Both the position numbers and the translations under genes were made by a program. DNA of 64,000 nt from Bradyrhizobium sp. 195. Its GTDB lineage: Bacteria > Pseudomonadota > Alphaproteobacteria > Rhizobiales > Xanthobacteraceae. The notes under the pieces are model-generated. The model worked only from the letters and a program-made list of their open reading frames with translations, did not search any database and was not told the DNA's origin. Positions 50,073-60,509 of the stretch are shown here, piece after piece. The DNA lies in NCBI RefSeq assembly GCF_023101665.1, contig NZ_CP082161.1, positions 930,001 through 994,000 on the forward strand, read 5' to 3'. How positions within the stretch are numbered: position 1 is the first letter of the stretch; each line of letters opens with the position of its first letter.

Positions 50073-50933
50073 CTAATCCTGCTGCGCTTCGCTGAACGTC
50101 GCGCGGAACGGATGGCCCGGATACACGCCGACGATGCGGAATTCGCGCGAGAAGAATTTCAGCTCCTCGATCGCGAAGGCGAGGCCCTTGTCCTCGGGGT
50201 GGCCATCGACGTCGGCATAGAACTGCGTGGCGAAGAAATTGCCGTCGACCATGTAGCTCTCGAGCTTGGTCATGTTGACGCCGTTGGTGGCAAAGCCGCC
50301 GAGCGCCTTGTAGAGCGCGGCGGGCAAATTGCGCACCCGGAAGACAAAAGTCGTGACCAGCGGTCCCGTGCCCTGCGAGCCCCATTTCGGCTCGCGCGCC
50401 AGCACCACAAAGCGCGTGGTGTTGTGGGCTTCATCCTCGATGTCCTCTGCGAGGATGTCGAGGCCGTAGATCTTGGCGGCGAGGCGCGAGGCGATCGCGG
50501 CGACGGACTTGTCCTTGCGTTCCGAGATGTCGCGGGCGCTGCCGGCGGTATCGGCGTGCACGATCGGCTTGATGCCAAGCTTGCGGATGATGCGCCGGCA
50601 CTGGCCGAGCGCATGCACATGGCTCTCGACGCTCCTGATGTCGTCGAGCTTGGTGCCTTTCACCGCCATCAGCTGATGCCGCACCGGGAGAAACCACTCG
50701 CCGATGATGAAGAGACCGGAGGCCGGCAAGAGATGATGGATGTCGGCGACGCGGCCGGCGACCGAGTTCTCGATCGGAATCATGCCGAGATCGGCCTCGC
50801 CCGACGAGATCGCAGACAGCGCGTCCTCGAAGGTGGCACAGGGCATCGGCTCGGCGTCGGGATAGGCCTCGACGATCGCGATGTGGGAATTGGCTCCGGG
50901 CTCGCCCTGGAATGCGATTTTCAGCTTGCTCAT
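50073..50933 (-). CDS. pheA: Prephenate dehydratase
   Basis: A 286-residue protein with a PDT domain at about 1-185 (FQGEPGANSHIA; GMIPIENSVAGRV; and NTTRFVVL holding the conserved T-R-F catalytic motif) and a C-terminal ACT domain (about 200-275; VTTFVFRVRNLPAALYKALGGFATNGVNMTKLES) for feedback by phenylalanine. It converts prephenate to phenylpyruvate. It lies 38 bases after kdsB on the same strand, so the two are probably cotranscribed. Confidence 0.94.
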   Translation of the reverse strand: MSKLKIAFQGEPGANSHIAIVEAYPDAEPMPCATFEDALSAISSGEADLGMIPIENSVAGRVADIHHLLPASGLFIIGEWFLPVRHQLMAVKGTKLDDIRSVESHVHALGQCRRIIRKLGIKPIVHADTAGSARDISERKDKSVAAIASRLAAKIYGLDILAEDIEDEAHNTTRFVVLAREPKWGSQGTGPLVTTFVFRVRNLPAALYKALGGFATNGVNMTKLESYMVDGNFFATQFYADVDGHPEDKGLAFAIEELKFFSREFRIVGVYPGHPFRATFSEAQQD

Positions 50934-50971
50934 GTCTTAAAAGTGCTCCTGCGGCGCCTTGTAGCAGCCGC

Positions 50972-51712
50972 TCAGGATTTGGAAAGGATGCTGCGCGCGG
51001 TTTCCAGGTCGGGCGGCGTGTCGACGCCGCGGGGCACGCTGTCGACGATCATGATGTCGATGCGCATGCCGGCTTCAACCGCCCGGAGCTGCTCCAGGCT
51101 TTCCTGACGCTCCAGCGGTGAAGGCGGCAGCGAGACGAACCGCTCCAGCGCAGCGCGGCGGTAAGCATATAGGCCGATGTGGTGGTAGCGCGGTCCGTTG
51201 CCGTAAGGGGCTGTAGCGCGGGTAAAATAAAGTGCCCGCATGCGCCGCGGGCCGATCGGCGAGCCGATGGCCTTCACGACGCTCGGGGCGAGGTCCTCCT
51301 CCTCGGTGTGGATCTGCGAGGCCAGCGTCACGATGTCGACCGCCGGATCGGCAAAGGGCGGCAGCACCTCCCGGATGGTGGCCGGCGTGATCGTCGGGAA
51401 ATCGCCCTGCAGGTTGATCACGATCTCCGCCTTGCCGTCCGGGTCGAGCTTCTGCATGGCCTCGTGGATGCGGTCCGAACCAGAGGGGTGGTCGGCGCGC
51501 GTCATCACGGCTTCGCCGCCATGGGCCGTCACGACCGAGGCGATCTCCGGCGTATCGGTTGCGACCGCGACCCGGCCGATACCGGCGGCCTCGGCGCGGC
51601 GCAGCACATGCACGATCATCGGCTGGCCCGCGATATCGGCGAGCGGCTTGCCGGGCAGGCGGGTGGCGGCCATGCGGGCCGGGATCAGCACCAGGATGCG
51701 AGGATCGATCAT
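50972..51712 (-). CDS. kdsB: 3-deoxy-manno-octulosonate cytidylyltransferase (CMP-KDO synthetase)
   Basis: A 246-residue nucleotidyltransferase. The N-terminal [29 protein letters not shown] is the CTP-binding signature; [10 protein letters not shown] and [24 protein letters not shown] match KdsB. It activates KDO for lipopolysaccharide inner-core synthesis. I chose the ATG at 51712 because the upstream frame lacks family character. It heads the kdsB-pheA pair. Confidence 0.94.
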   Translation of the reverse strand: MIDPRILVLIPARMAATRLPGKPLADIAGQPMIVHVLRRAEAAGIGRVAVATDTPEIASVVTAHGGEAVMTRADHPSGSDRIHEAMQKLDPDGKAEIVINLQGDFPTITPATIREVLPPFADPAVDIVTLASQIHTEEEDLAPSVVKAIGSPIGPRRMRALYFTRATAPYGNGPRYHHIGLYAYRRAALERFVSLPPSPLERQESLEQLRAVEAGMRIDIMIVDSVPRGVDTPPDLETARSILSKS

Positions 51713-51930
51713 CGGGTCAAGAGCCTGCAAACAGGGCGTTTTCCGCGCCGAGAAATGGAGTGGGGACGGGTTGAAAGCCGGGTCGCTTATACGGGTTGCC
51801 AGACCCCGGGCAAACCGATATCTCAATGGCAAAACTCGGGGAAACAATAGGGAACGTTTGATTCTCCCGAGGCTCGTCCTGGCGGCCGATTGCGCCGCTG
51901 TTTCCTTCTTGCGGTGGGGCCTGGCCGGAA

Positions 51931-52485
51931 ATGGACTCTTTCGAACTCAATAAAATCATGGGTGCCGTGCTTGGTACCTGTCTCTTTCTCTTGGTGACCA
52001 GCTTTACCGCCCAGGCTCTTTTCTCGCCCAAGATGCCGGAAAAGCCCGGCTTCGAGATCGCCGTGAAGGAAGATGCCGGCCACGGCAAGGAAGGCGGCGC
52101 TGCCGCCGCAGCTTCCGAGCCGATCGAAAAGCTGCTCCAGACCGCCTCCGTCGAAAAGGGCTCTGCAGCCGCCAAGAAGTGCGGCGCCTGCCACACCTTC
52201 GAAAAGGGCGGTCCGAATCGCGTTGGTCCGAACCTCTATGGCGTCGTCGGCGAGAAGCGGGGCGAGGGCCGCGGCGGCTTCAACTTCTCGGCTGCCATGA
52301 AGGCCAAGGGCGGCACCTGGACGTTCGACGACCTCAACAAGTTCATCGCCAATCCGAAGGGCTTCATCCCGGGCACCGCGATGGGCTTTGCCGGTATCCC
52401 CAAGGATTCCGAGCGCGCTGATGTCATTGCCTATCTGAATTCGCTGTCAGAGCACCCTCAGCCGCTGCCGACCGCGTCGAAGTAA
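51931..52485 (+). CDS. cycM: Membrane-anchored cytochrome c (CycM-type)
   Basis: A 184-residue protein with an uncleaved N-terminal membrane anchor (about 10-31), a flexible Ala/Glu/Lys linker (about 35-75) and a class I cytochrome c domain. The haem motif is CGACH at 84-88; the axial methionine is probably Met151 in GTAMGFAG. In Bradyrhizobium CycM carries electrons between the bc1 complex and aa3 oxidase. It is divergent from kdsB and followed by a strong terminator. Confidence 0.93.
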   Translation: MDSFELNKIMGAVLGTCLFLLVTSFTAQALFSPKMPEKPGFEIAVKEDAGHGKEGGAAAAASEPIEKLLQTASVEKGSAAAKKCGACHTFEKGGPNRVGPNLYGVVGEKRGEGRGGFNFSAAMKAKGGTWTFDDLNKFIANPKGFIPGTAMGFAGIPKDSERADVIAYLNSLSEHPQPLPTASK

Positions 52486-52512
52486 GGCCTCAAGAACCTG
52501 TCTTGGAATATG

Positions 52513-52536
52513 CGGCCAGGCTGAAAAGCCTGGCCG
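52513..52536 (+). terminator. Rho-independent terminator of cycM
   Basis: A perfect 10-base stem (cggccaggct / agcctggccg) with a gaaa tetraloop, followed by tttcctta. It lies 28 bases after the stop. Confidence 0.85.
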
Positions 52537-52696
52537 TTTCCTTATCCGGGCCTCGCGACGAATTTATCGGGGCGTTTGGCCGCATCCGACAGGTCGCCGG
52601 GCCTTCCAAGATGAGGAAAAAGCAACATATTCGGTCGAAACCTCGCCTATATTGGGAACTTAAAGGAGTAGCCTCCTTCAAGACAGGGATGTTGAT

Positions 52697-54598
52697 TTGG
52701 CCATTACCCGACGCGATCTCCTGCTCACCGGCACTGCTGCCGCAGCGCTTCCCGCCCTTGGTTCCCTGGGCAGCGTTCCCGTCATCGGCGCAGCACGCGC
52801 GCAATCCGCCAGTGAGCTACCTTGGCGCCACGCACTATCCCTGTTCGGGAAGGTCAAGTACCCCGCCGACTTCAAGCGCTTCGACTATGTCAATCCGGAA
52901 GCGCCGAAAGGCGGCGTCGCCCGCCAGATCGCCGTCGGCACCTTCGACAACTTCAACATCGTCGTGTCAGGTGTGAAGGGGCAGGTCGCCGGCGCCGTCG
53001 CATTCATCTACGAATCCCTCACGACGCCCTCGCTCGACGAAGTCTCGACCGAATATGGCGCGCTGGCCGAGGCCGTCAGCCATCCGGATGATTTCTCCTA
53101 CGTGACTTACCGCCTGCGGCCGCAGGCCAAATGGCACGACGGCAAGCCCGTTACCGCGGACGACGTGATCTTTTCGCTCGATTCCTTCAAGAAGCACCAC
53201 CCGATGTACTCGGCCTATTACAGCCATGTGGTAAAGGCCGAGAAGGTCGGCGAGCGCGAGGTGAAGTTCGTATTCGACGCGCCGGGCAACCGCGAGCTGC
53301 CGCAGATTGTGGGCCAACTCACGGTCCTGCCGAAGCATTGGTGGGAAGGGACCGACGCGCAGGGCCGCAAGCGCGATGTCTCCGCAACCACGCTCGAAGT
53401 TCCGCTCGGCTCCGGTCCCTACAGGGTCAAGGACTTCGTTGCAGGACGGTCGATAGCGCTGGAGCGCGTCAAGGATTATTGGGGCCGCGACCTGCCGGCC
53501 AATGTGGGCCGCAACAATTTCGACGAGCTGCGCTACGAATATTTCCGCGATGCCACCGTGGCGATCGAGGCTTTCAAGGCCGACCAGGTCGATTGGCGTA
53601 CCGAGAACAGCGCGAAGAACTGGGCGACCGCCTACGACTTCCCGGCCGTGACCGAAAAGCGCGTGATCCTCGAGGAGTTCGCCAATCGCAGCTCGGGCGT
53701 GATGCAAGCCTTCGTGCCGAACCTGCGCCGCGCCAAATTCAGCGACCCCCGCGTGCGGCGTGCGCTCAATTACGCCTTCGACTTCGAGGAGATGAACAAG
53801 CAGATCTTCTACGGCCAGTACAAGCGCATCAACAGCTATTTCGACGGCATCGAAGATCTGATGGCAACCGGCTTGCCGCAGGGCAAGGAGCTCGAGATCC
53901 TCGAGACCGTCCGTGCTCAGGTCCCGCCCGAAGTCTTCACTACGGCCTACAGCAATCCGGTCGGCGGCAGTCCGGAAGCCGTGCGCGACAATCTCCGCGA
54001 GGCGCTGCGCCTGTTCAAGGAGGCCGGCTACGAGGTGCGCGACCGCAAGCTGACCGACGTCAAGACCGGCGCCCAGTTCACGCTGGAATTGCTGAACTCG
54101 GATCCAAGCTTCGAGCGGATCACGCTGTTCTACAAGCCGTCCCTGGAGCGGCTCGGCATTGCCGTCAGCGTGCGGACGGTCGATCCGACCCAATACGAGA
54201 ACAGGACACGCGAGTGGGATTTCGACATCGTCACCAACTCGTGGGGCGAGTCGCAGTCGCCGGGTAACGAGCAGCGCGAGTTCTGGTCGTCCAAGACGGC
54301 TGACATCGCCGGCTCGCGCAACATCGCCGGCATCAAGAATCCGGCGATCGACAAGCTGATCGAGCGGGTCATCTACGCGACCGGTCGCGACGATCTCGTC
54401 GCCGCAACCAAGGCGCTCGATCGTGTACTGCTGTGGAATCACTATGTCGTGCCGCAGTGGACCTATACGAAGGTGCGCACCGCGCGCTGGGACCGCTTCG
54501 GCCGACCCGCCGAATTGCCCCGATATGGTCAGTCCGGTTTTCCGTTCATCTGGTGGTACGACGCAGACAAGGCGGCGCGGATCGCAAAGAAGTCGTGA
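52697..54598 (+). CDS. ABC peptide-binding protein, YejA type (first copy)
   Basis: A 633-residue family 5 solute-binding protein. The start is TTG at 52697. A Tat-type signal (TRRDLLLTGTAAAALPALG, ending near AARA at about 35) precedes the mature domain, which opens LSLFGKVKYPADFKRFDYVNPEAPKGG, the YejA hallmark. Later blocks include YRLRPQAKWHDGKPVTADDVIFSLDSF and PLGSGPYRVKDF. It binds oligopeptides in the periplasm for YejBEF. First gene of the operon, with a second yejA-like gene after it. Confidence 0.92.
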   Translation: MAITRRDLLLTGTAAAALPALGSLGSVPVIGAARAQSASELPWRHALSLFGKVKYPADFKRFDYVNPEAPKGGVARQIAVGTFDNFNIVVSGVKGQVAGAVAFIYESLTTPSLDEVSTEYGALAEAVSHPDDFSYVTYRLRPQAKWHDGKPVTADDVIFSLDSFKKHHPMYSAYYSHVVKAEKVGEREVKFVFDAPGNRELPQIVGQLTVLPKHWWEGTDAQGRKRDVSATTLEVPLGSGPYRVKDFVAGRSIALERVKDYWGRDLPANVGRNNFDELRYEYFRDATVAIEAFKADQVDWRTENSAKNWATAYDFPAVTEKRVILEEFANRSSGVMQAFVPNLRRAKFSDPRVRRALNYAFDFEEMNKQIFYGQYKRINSYFDGIEDLMATGLPQGKELEILETVRAQVPPEVFTTAYSNPVGGSPEAVRDNLREALRLFKEAGYEVRDRKLTDVKTGAQFTLELLNSDPSFERITLFYKPSLERLGIAVSVRTVDPTQYENRTREWDFDIVTNSWGESQSPGNEQREFWSSKTADIAGSRNIAGIKNPAIDKLIERVIYATGRDDLVAATKALDRVLLWNHYVVPQWTYTKVRTARWDRFGRPAELPRYGQSGFPFIWWYDADKAARIAKKS

Positions 54599-54612
54599 AG
54601 GACATCCCCCGC

Positions 54613-56499
54613 ATGACGCAGATGTCACGTCGCCATGTGCTGGCCTTGGGTGTTGGCGGCGCCCTGGGGGCGTCGCTGGGCGCGTGGCCGCTGCGTGGTG
54701 CGCATGCATCGGAAGCGGGGATTGAGGCTCACGGCATCTCCGCTTTCGGCGATCTCAAATATCCCGCCGACTTCCATCATTTCGGTTACGTCAATCCGGG
54801 TGCTCCGAAGGGCGGCACGTTCTCCCTGATTCCGTCGACGAAATCGCATAACCAGTCCTACCAGACCTTCAACTCGCTCAACGCTTTCATTCTGAAGGGC
54901 GATGGCGCGCAAGGCATGGACATGACGTTTTCGCCCCTGATGGTGCGGGCAAGCGACGAGCCCGACGCGATGTATGGGCTTGCTGCGAAGTCCGTGCAGA
55001 TATCGCCCGACAGGTTGGTCTATCGCTTCACGATGCGGCCGGAGGCGAAATTCCACGATGGTACGAAGCTGACCGCGCATGATGCGGCGTTCTCGCTGAC
55101 AACGCTGAAGGCCAAGGGCCATCCGCTGATCGTCGTGAACATGCGCGACTTCGTGAGCGCGGAAGCCATCGATGACGCGACGCTCGTCGTCACCTTCGCC
55201 AAGGGACGCGCCCGCGATGTGCCGCTCTATGTCGCGGGGCTGCCGATCTTTTCGAAAGTGTATTACTCGTCGCGGTCGTTCGATGAATCGACGCTGGACA
55301 TTCCGCTCGGCTCCGGTCCGTACAAAGTCGGCCGGTTCGAGGTCAATCGCTATATCGAGTTCGAACGGGTCAAGGACTGGTGGGCTGCAGATCTGCCGCC
55401 CTGCCGCGGCAGCTACAACTTCGACGTCGTACGCTATGAATTCTATCGCGACCGCGATGTCGCCTTCGAAGGTTTCACCGGCAAGAGCTATCTCTACCGC
55501 GAGGAATTCACCTCGCGCATCTGGGCGACACGCTACGACTTCCCGGCCGTCAAGGACGGCCGCGTCAAGATGGAGGTCGTGCCCGACGACACGCCCTCCG
55601 GCGCGCAAGGCTGGTTCATCAATACAAGGCGTGACAAGTTCAAAGACCCGCGCGTGCGCGAGGCTCTGATCAACGCCTTCGATTTCGAATGGACCAACAA
55701 GACCATCATGTACGGCGCCTATGCCCGTACCGTGTCGCCGTTCCAGAATTCGGATCTCATGGCGGGCGGTGCGCCGCCTTCGCCGGAGGAGCTGAAGCTG
55801 CTGGAGCAGTTTCGCAGCCAGGTTCCGGACGACGTTTTCACCGCACCGTTCACGCCTCCTGTCACGGACGGCTCCGGACAAGACCGCAGCCTGTTGCGCA
55901 AGGCGCAGCAATTGCTGAACGAGGCTGGTGTGCCGATCAAGGATGGCAAGCGGATGCTGCCCAACGGCGAGGTGTTCAAGATCGAGTTCCTGTTGGACGA
56001 ACCGTCCTTCCAGCCGCATCACGCGCCCTACATCAAGAATCTCGCGACGCTCGGCATTGAAGCCAACATACGCCTCGTCGATGCCGTGCAATACAGAGCG
56101 CGTCAGGATGACTTCGATTTCGACATGACGATCCAGCGCTTCAGCATGTCGGCGACGCCGGGCGATGCCATGCGCTCGTTCTTCTCCTCGCAGGTCGCGA
56201 ACACCAAGGGCTCGTACAATCTCGCGGGCATCGCCAATCCGGCCATTGACGCCATGATCGAAAAGATCATGGCGGCCGATACCCGCGAGGAATTGACCGT
56301 CGCTTGCCGCGCCTTCGACCGCCTGTTCCGCGCCGGCCGCTATTGGGTGCCGCAATGGTACAACAAGACGCACCGGCTGGCTTATTGGGATCAGTTCGGT
56401 CATCCGCAGAAGCTGCCGCGTTATGCCAATGGCGTCGGCGCGCCCGACATCTGGTGGCATGAACCCGCCAAGGCCGCCAAGCTCGAGCAGGCGAAATAA
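54613..56499 (+). CDS. ABC peptide-binding protein, YejA type (second copy)
   Basis: A 628-residue paralogue of the preceding gene, with its own Tat-like signal (SRRHVLALGVGGALGASLGAWPL). The mature part opens ISAFGDLKYPADFHHFGYVNPGAPKGG. YRFTMRPEAKFHDGTKLTAHDAAFSLTTL and PLGSGPYKVGRFEVNRYIEFERVKDWW match copy one in order but not closely in sequence, so the duplication is old. I chose the ATG at 54613; the one at 54622 is also possible. It lies 14 bases after copy one and two bases before yejB. Confidence 0.92.
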   Translation: MTQMSRRHVLALGVGGALGASLGAWPLRGAHASEAGIEAHGISAFGDLKYPADFHHFGYVNPGAPKGGTFSLIPSTKSHNQSYQTFNSLNAFILKGDGAQGMDMTFSPLMVRASDEPDAMYGLAAKSVQISPDRLVYRFTMRPEAKFHDGTKLTAHDAAFSLTTLKAKGHPLIVVNMRDFVSAEAIDDATLVVTFAKGRARDVPLYVAGLPIFSKVYYSSRSFDESTLDIPLGSGPYKVGRFEVNRYIEFERVKDWWAADLPPCRGSYNFDVVRYEFYRDRDVAFEGFTGKSYLYREEFTSRIWATRYDFPAVKDGRVKMEVVPDDTPSGAQGWFINTRRDKFKDPRVREALINAFDFEWTNKTIMYGAYARTVSPFQNSDLMAGGAPPSPEELKLLEQFRSQVPDDVFTAPFTPPVTDGSGQDRSLLRKAQQLLNEAGVPIKDGKRMLPNGEVFKIEFLLDEPSFQPHHAPYIKNLATLGIEANIRLVDAVQYRARQDDFDFDMTIQRFSMSATPGDAMRSFFSSQVANTKGSYNLAGIANPAIDAMIEKIMAADTREELTVACRAFDRLFRAGRYWVPQWYNKTHRLAYWDQFGHPQKLPRYANGVGAPDIWWHEPAKAAKLEQAK

Positions 56500-56501
56500 T
56501 C

Positions 56502-57611
56502 ATGAGCGCCTATATCGCCCGCCGCATCCTCTTGATGATCCCGACGCTGCTGGGGATCCTCTTCGTGTCTTTCGTCGTCGTGCAATTCGCGCCGGGCGGC
56601 CCGGTCGAGCGCGTGATCGCGCAGCTGTCGGGGGCTGACACCGGCGGCACGTCGCGCATTTCGGGCGGCAGCGACTTTGCGCAGCGCGCGCCCGGGCAAG
56701 TCGGGGCCGGCGGCGATGCCATCAACTCGAAATATCGCGGCGCGCAGGGACTTGATCCCGACTTCATCAAGAAGCTCGAGGTACAGTTCGGCTTCGACAA
56801 GCCGGCACCGGAACGCTTCGCACTGATGGTGTGGAATTTCGCCCGCTTCGATTTCGGCAAGAGCTATTTCCGCGACGTCAGCGTTCTGCAACTCATCAAG
56901 GAGAAGCTGCCGGTTTCGATCTCGCTCGGGATCTGGCTGACGCTGATCACCTATCTGATCTCGATTCCGCTCGGCATCCGCAAGGCGGTGCAGGACGGCG
57001 CGCGCTTCGACACCTGGACATCGACCATTCTCGTGCTGGGCTATGCCATTCCCGGCTTTTTGTTCGCAATCCTCCTAATCATCCTGTTTGCCGGCGGCTC
57101 CTTTTTTAACTGGTTCCCGCTGCGCGGACTGACCTCCGACGGCTGGTCGCAGTTTCCCTGGTACTGGAAGATCATCGATTATTTCTGGCATCTGACGCTG
57201 CCGCTGATCGCCATGGGGCTAGGTGCCTTCACCACCATGACGTTCCTGACCAAGAACTCGTTCCTGGACGAGATTCGCAAGCAATACGTCATGACCGCGC
57301 GCGCCAAGGGCTGTAGCGAGGGACGGGTGCTTTACGGCCACGTTTTCCGCAATGCCATGCTGATCGTGATCGCCGGCTTCCCGGGGACCTTCATCCACGC
57401 CTTCTTTTCTGGCTCGCTGCTGATCGAGACCATCTTCTCGCTGGACGGGCTGGGACTGCTCAGCTTCGAGAGCGTGCTCAACCGCGACTATCCCGTGGTG
57501 TTCGGCACGCTCTATATCTTTTCGCTGGTCGGCCTCGTGATCAACCTGGTCTCCGACCTGACCTATATGTGGATCGACCCCCGGATCGATTTCGAGGCGC
57601 GGGAGGTCTGA
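56502..57611 (+). CDS. yejB: Peptide ABC transporter permease YejB
   Basis: A 369-residue permease. The N-terminus (ARRILLMIPTLLGILFVSFVVVQFAPGGPVERV) is typical of the DppB/OppB family; the YejB-specific large periplasmic insert (about 45-120, holding YRGAQGLDPDFIKKLEVQFGFDKPAPERF) precedes the five core helices and the EAA loop (KQYVMTARAKGCSEGRVLYGHVFRNAM). Its stop overlaps the yejE start by one base (TGATG). Confidence 0.95.
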   Translation: MSAYIARRILLMIPTLLGILFVSFVVVQFAPGGPVERVIAQLSGADTGGTSRISGGSDFAQRAPGQVGAGGDAINSKYRGAQGLDPDFIKKLEVQFGFDKPAPERFALMVWNFARFDFGKSYFRDVSVLQLIKEKLPVSISLGIWLTLITYLISIPLGIRKAVQDGARFDTWTSTILVLGYAIPGFLFAILLIILFAGGSFFNWFPLRGLTSDGWSQFPWYWKIIDYFWHLTLPLIAMGLGAFTTMTFLTKNSFLDEIRKQYVMTARAKGCSEGRVLYGHVFRNAMLIVIAGFPGTFIHAFFSGSLLIETIFSLDGLGLLSFESVLNRDYPVVFGTLYIFSLVGLVINLVSDLTYMWIDPRIDFEAREV

Positions 57612-58789
57612 TGACGATTACCGCACCGACGCCGATCGAGACCACGACCCAGTCCCCACTGGGGGAGGTCGTTCCGATCACGCGCAAGCCGTTCGCTCCT
57701 TCGCCGCTCAACCGGCGGCGGTGGCAGAATTTCAAGGCGAACCGCCGCGGCTACTGGTCGTTCTGGATCTTCATTGCGCTGTTTGTGGTCTCGCTGTTCG
57801 CGGAGCTGATCGCCAACGATCGGCCTTTCCTGATCAAGTTCGATGGCCGTCTCTACTGGCCCGCTTTCGTGACCTATTCGGAAACCACCTTCGGCGGCGA
57901 CTTCGAAACCGCGGCTGACTACCGCGATCCCTATTTGCAGAAGCTGATCAAGGAGAAGAACGGCACCATCGTCTGGCCGCTGATCCGTTATTCTTACGAC
58001 ACCCACAATCTCGACCTCCCGACGCCGGCCCCGTCGCCGCCGACATGGATGCTGACGGAGAAGCAATGCCAGTCGGTGGTGGAGAAGAAGGGACTGAAGA
58101 GCTGCCGCGACCTCGAATACAATTGGCTCGGCACCGACGATCAGGGGCGCGACGTGGTCGCACGGCTGATCTACGGCTTCCGCATCTCGGTGCTGTTCGG
58201 CCTTTGTCTCACCATCGTTTCGTCGGTCATCGGCATCGCAGCGGGCGCGGTGCAAGGTTATTTCGGCGGTCGGGTCGATCTCATCTTCCAGCGTTTCATC
58301 GAGATCTGGACGGCGATCCCCTCGCTCTATCTTCTCCTGATCCTGTCTTCGGTCCTCGTGCCCGGCTTCTTCGTGTTGCTGGGCATCCTCCTGCTGTTCT
58401 CGTGGGTCTCGCTGGTCGGTCTCGTGCGGGCCGAGTTCCTGCGCGGGCGCAACTTCGAATACATCCAGGCGGCGCGGGCGCTCGGTGTCTCCAACCCGAT
58501 CATCATGTTCCGCCACCTGCTGCCGAACGCGATGGTCGCGACCATGACGTTCCTGCCCTTCATCGTCTCGAGTTCGGTGATGACGCTGACGGCGCTGGAT
58601 TTCCTCGGCTTCGGCCTGCCGCCGGGATCGCCTTCGCTCGGCGAATTGCTGTCGCAGGCCAAGTCCAATGTGCAGGCGCCCTGGCTCGGCTTCTCCGGCT
58701 TCTTCTCGGTCGCGAGCATGTTGTCGCTCTTGATCTTCACCGGCGAAGCCGTGCGCGACGCCTTCGATCCGCGCAAGACGTTCAGGTAA
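57611..58789 (+). CDS. yejE: Peptide ABC transporter permease YejE
   Basis: A 392-residue permease. A soluble N-terminal tail (about 1-45) ends in SPLNRRRWQNFKANRRGYWSF, followed by a helix and a large periplasmic region typical of YejE. Core helices and an EAA loop follow (FEYIQAARALGVSNPIIMFRHLLPNAMVATMTFLPF). The ATG at 57611 is within the yejB stop. Confidence 0.94.
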   Translation: MTITAPTPIETTTQSPLGEVVPITRKPFAPSPLNRRRWQNFKANRRGYWSFWIFIALFVVSLFAELIANDRPFLIKFDGRLYWPAFVTYSETTFGGDFETAADYRDPYLQKLIKEKNGTIVWPLIRYSYDTHNLDLPTPAPSPPTWMLTEKQCQSVVEKKGLKSCRDLEYNWLGTDDQGRDVVARLIYGFRISVLFGLCLTIVSSVIGIAAGAVQGYFGGRVDLIFQRFIEIWTAIPSLYLLLILSSVLVPGFFVLLGILLLFSWVSLVGLVRAEFLRGRNFEYIQAARALGVSNPIIMFRHLLPNAMVATMTFLPFIVSSSVMTLTALDFLGFGLPPGSPSLGELLSQAKSNVQAPWLGFSGFFSVASMLSLLIFTGEAVRDAFDPRKTFR

Positions 58790-58793
58790 GCCG

Positions 58794-60431
58794 ATGGACG
58801 CGATCAACCAGCCCCTGCTTGCCGTTCGCGACCTCTCGGTGGCCTTCCACCAGGGCGGAGCCACGACGCTCGCGGTCGACAAGGTCTCGTTCCAGATCAA
58901 GCGCGGCGAATGCCTGGCACTGGTCGGTGAATCCGGCTCCGGCAAGTCCGTCAGCGCGCTCTCGATCCTCAAGCTCTTGCCCTATCCGAACGCCTCGCAC
59001 CCCTCCGGCAGCATCCGCTTCAAGGGTCAGGAGCTCATCGACCGATCCGAACAGGAGATGCGGGAGATTCGCGGTAGCGATATCTCCATCATCTTCCAGG
59101 AGCCGATGACCTCGCTCAATCCGTTGCACACGATCGAGGCGCAGATCGGCGAGATCATCCAGCTGCATAATCCAACCAGCAATGCCGAGGCGCGCAGGCG
59201 GACGCTGGAACTGCTGACGCAGGTTGGCATCCCCGAGCCGGAGACGCGGCTGAAGAGCTATCCGCATCAACTCTCCGGCGGTCAGCGCCAGCGCGTGATG
59301 ATCGCGATGGCGCTCGCCAACGAGCCGGATCTGTTGATCGCGGACGAGCCGACGACGGCGCTCGATGTCACCGTGCAGGCACAGATCCTGGCGCTGCTCG
59401 CCGAGATCCGCTCGCGGCTCGGCATGAGCCTGCTCTTCATCACCCACGATCTCGGCATCGTGCGCCGCATCGCCGACACCGTTTGTGTCATGAAGAGCGG
59501 CGAGATCGTCGAGCAGGGACCGGTCGAGCAGGTCTTCAAGACGCCGAAACATCCCTACACGCGCGATCTGCTCGCGGCCGAGCCGAAGCCGGATCCGGCG
59601 CCGCCGCAGCCGGATGCGCCGTTGGTGATGTCGGCCAACGACCTGAAGGTCTGGTTTCCGATCAAGCGCGGCCTCATGCGCAAGACGGTCGGCCACATCA
59701 AGGCGGTCGACGGCGTCAGCGTCGCCGTGCGCAAGGGCGAGACGCTTGGCGTCGTCGGCGAATCCGGCTCGGGCAAGACCACGCTGGGGCTGGCGCTGCT
59801 GCGGCTGATCTCGTCGAACGGACGCATCGTATTCTTGGGGAAGGACATCCAGGGCCTGCGTTTCAAGGAGATGCGGCCGTTCCGGCGCGACATGCAGATC
59901 GTGTTCCAGGACCCGTTCGGCTCGCTCTCACCGCGCATGTCGGTCGCAGATATCATTGCCGAGGGTCTGTCCGTGCATCAGCCGACGCTGTCGCGCGAAG
60001 AACGCGAGGCGCGCGTCGTCAAGGCACTGGAAGACGTCGGGCTGAAGCCCGATACCCGCAACCGCTATCCCCATGAATTCTCCGGCGGCCAGCGCCAGCG
60101 CATCTCTATCGCGCGGGCGGTGGTGCTGGAGCCGGATTTTGTCGTGCTGGACGAGCCGACCAGTGCGCTCGACATGCTGTTCCAGGCGCAGATGGTCGAT
60201 CTGCTGCGCGAGCTCCAGCGCAAGCGCGAGCTTACCTACATGTTCATCTCGCACGACTTACGCGTCGTCGCTTCGCTCGCGAGCCACCTGATCGTGATGC
60301 GCGGCGGCAAGGTCGTCGAAGAGGGACAGGCCGCAGAGCTGTTCAAGACCCCGAAGACGGATTACACGCGCGCGCTGTTCGCGGCGGCGTTCCGGCTGGA
60401 GACGGCGGGCAATGGGGCTGCCGCGACGTAG
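58794..60431 (+). CDS. yejF: Peptide ABC transporter ATPase YejF (two-domain)
   Basis: A 545-residue ATPase made of two tandem nucleotide-binding domains (about 1-265 and 280-545). Each has Walker A ([18 protein letters not shown]), a signature ([30 protein letters not shown]) and Walker B ([25 protein letters not shown]). The single fused chain is the YejF pattern, in contrast to separate DppD/DppF. Last gene of the operon; a half repeat follows. Confidence 0.95.
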   Translation: MDAINQPLLAVRDLSVAFHQGGATTLAVDKVSFQIKRGECLALVGESGSGKSVSALSILKLLPYPNASHPSGSIRFKGQELIDRSEQEMREIRGSDISIIFQEPMTSLNPLHTIEAQIGEIIQLHNPTSNAEARRRTLELLTQVGIPEPETRLKSYPHQLSGGQRQRVMIAMALANEPDLLIADEPTTALDVTVQAQILALLAEIRSRLGMSLLFITHDLGIVRRIADTVCVMKSGEIVEQGPVEQVFKTPKHPYTRDLLAAEPKPDPAPPQPDAPLVMSANDLKVWFPIKRGLMRKTVGHIKAVDGVSVAVRKGETLGVVGESGSGKTTLGLALLRLISSNGRIVFLGKDIQGLRFKEMRPFRRDMQIVFQDPFGSLSPRMSVADIIAEGLSVHQPTLSREEREARVVKALEDVGLKPDTRNRYPHEFSGGQRQRISIARAVVLEPDFVVLDEPTSALDMLFQAQMVDLLRELQRKRELTYMFISHDLRVVASLASHLIVMRGGKVVEEGQAAELFKTPKTDYTRALFAAAFRLETAGNGAAAT

Positions 60432-60432
60432 T

Positions 60433-60471
60433 CCGTCATTCCAGGGGCGCGACAGCGCGAACCCCGGGGCC
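60433..60471. repeat. Partial palindromic repeat 'cgtcattccaggggcgcg'
   Basis: One side of the 33498/37821 family (gtccgtcattccaggggcgcgacagcgcgaaccccgggg), just after the yejF stop. It can form a short hairpin on its own. Confidence 0.55.
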
Positions 60472-60509
60472 GCTTCCAATGCGGGCTGTGCTTGACCCGT
60501 CGCGTTGAT

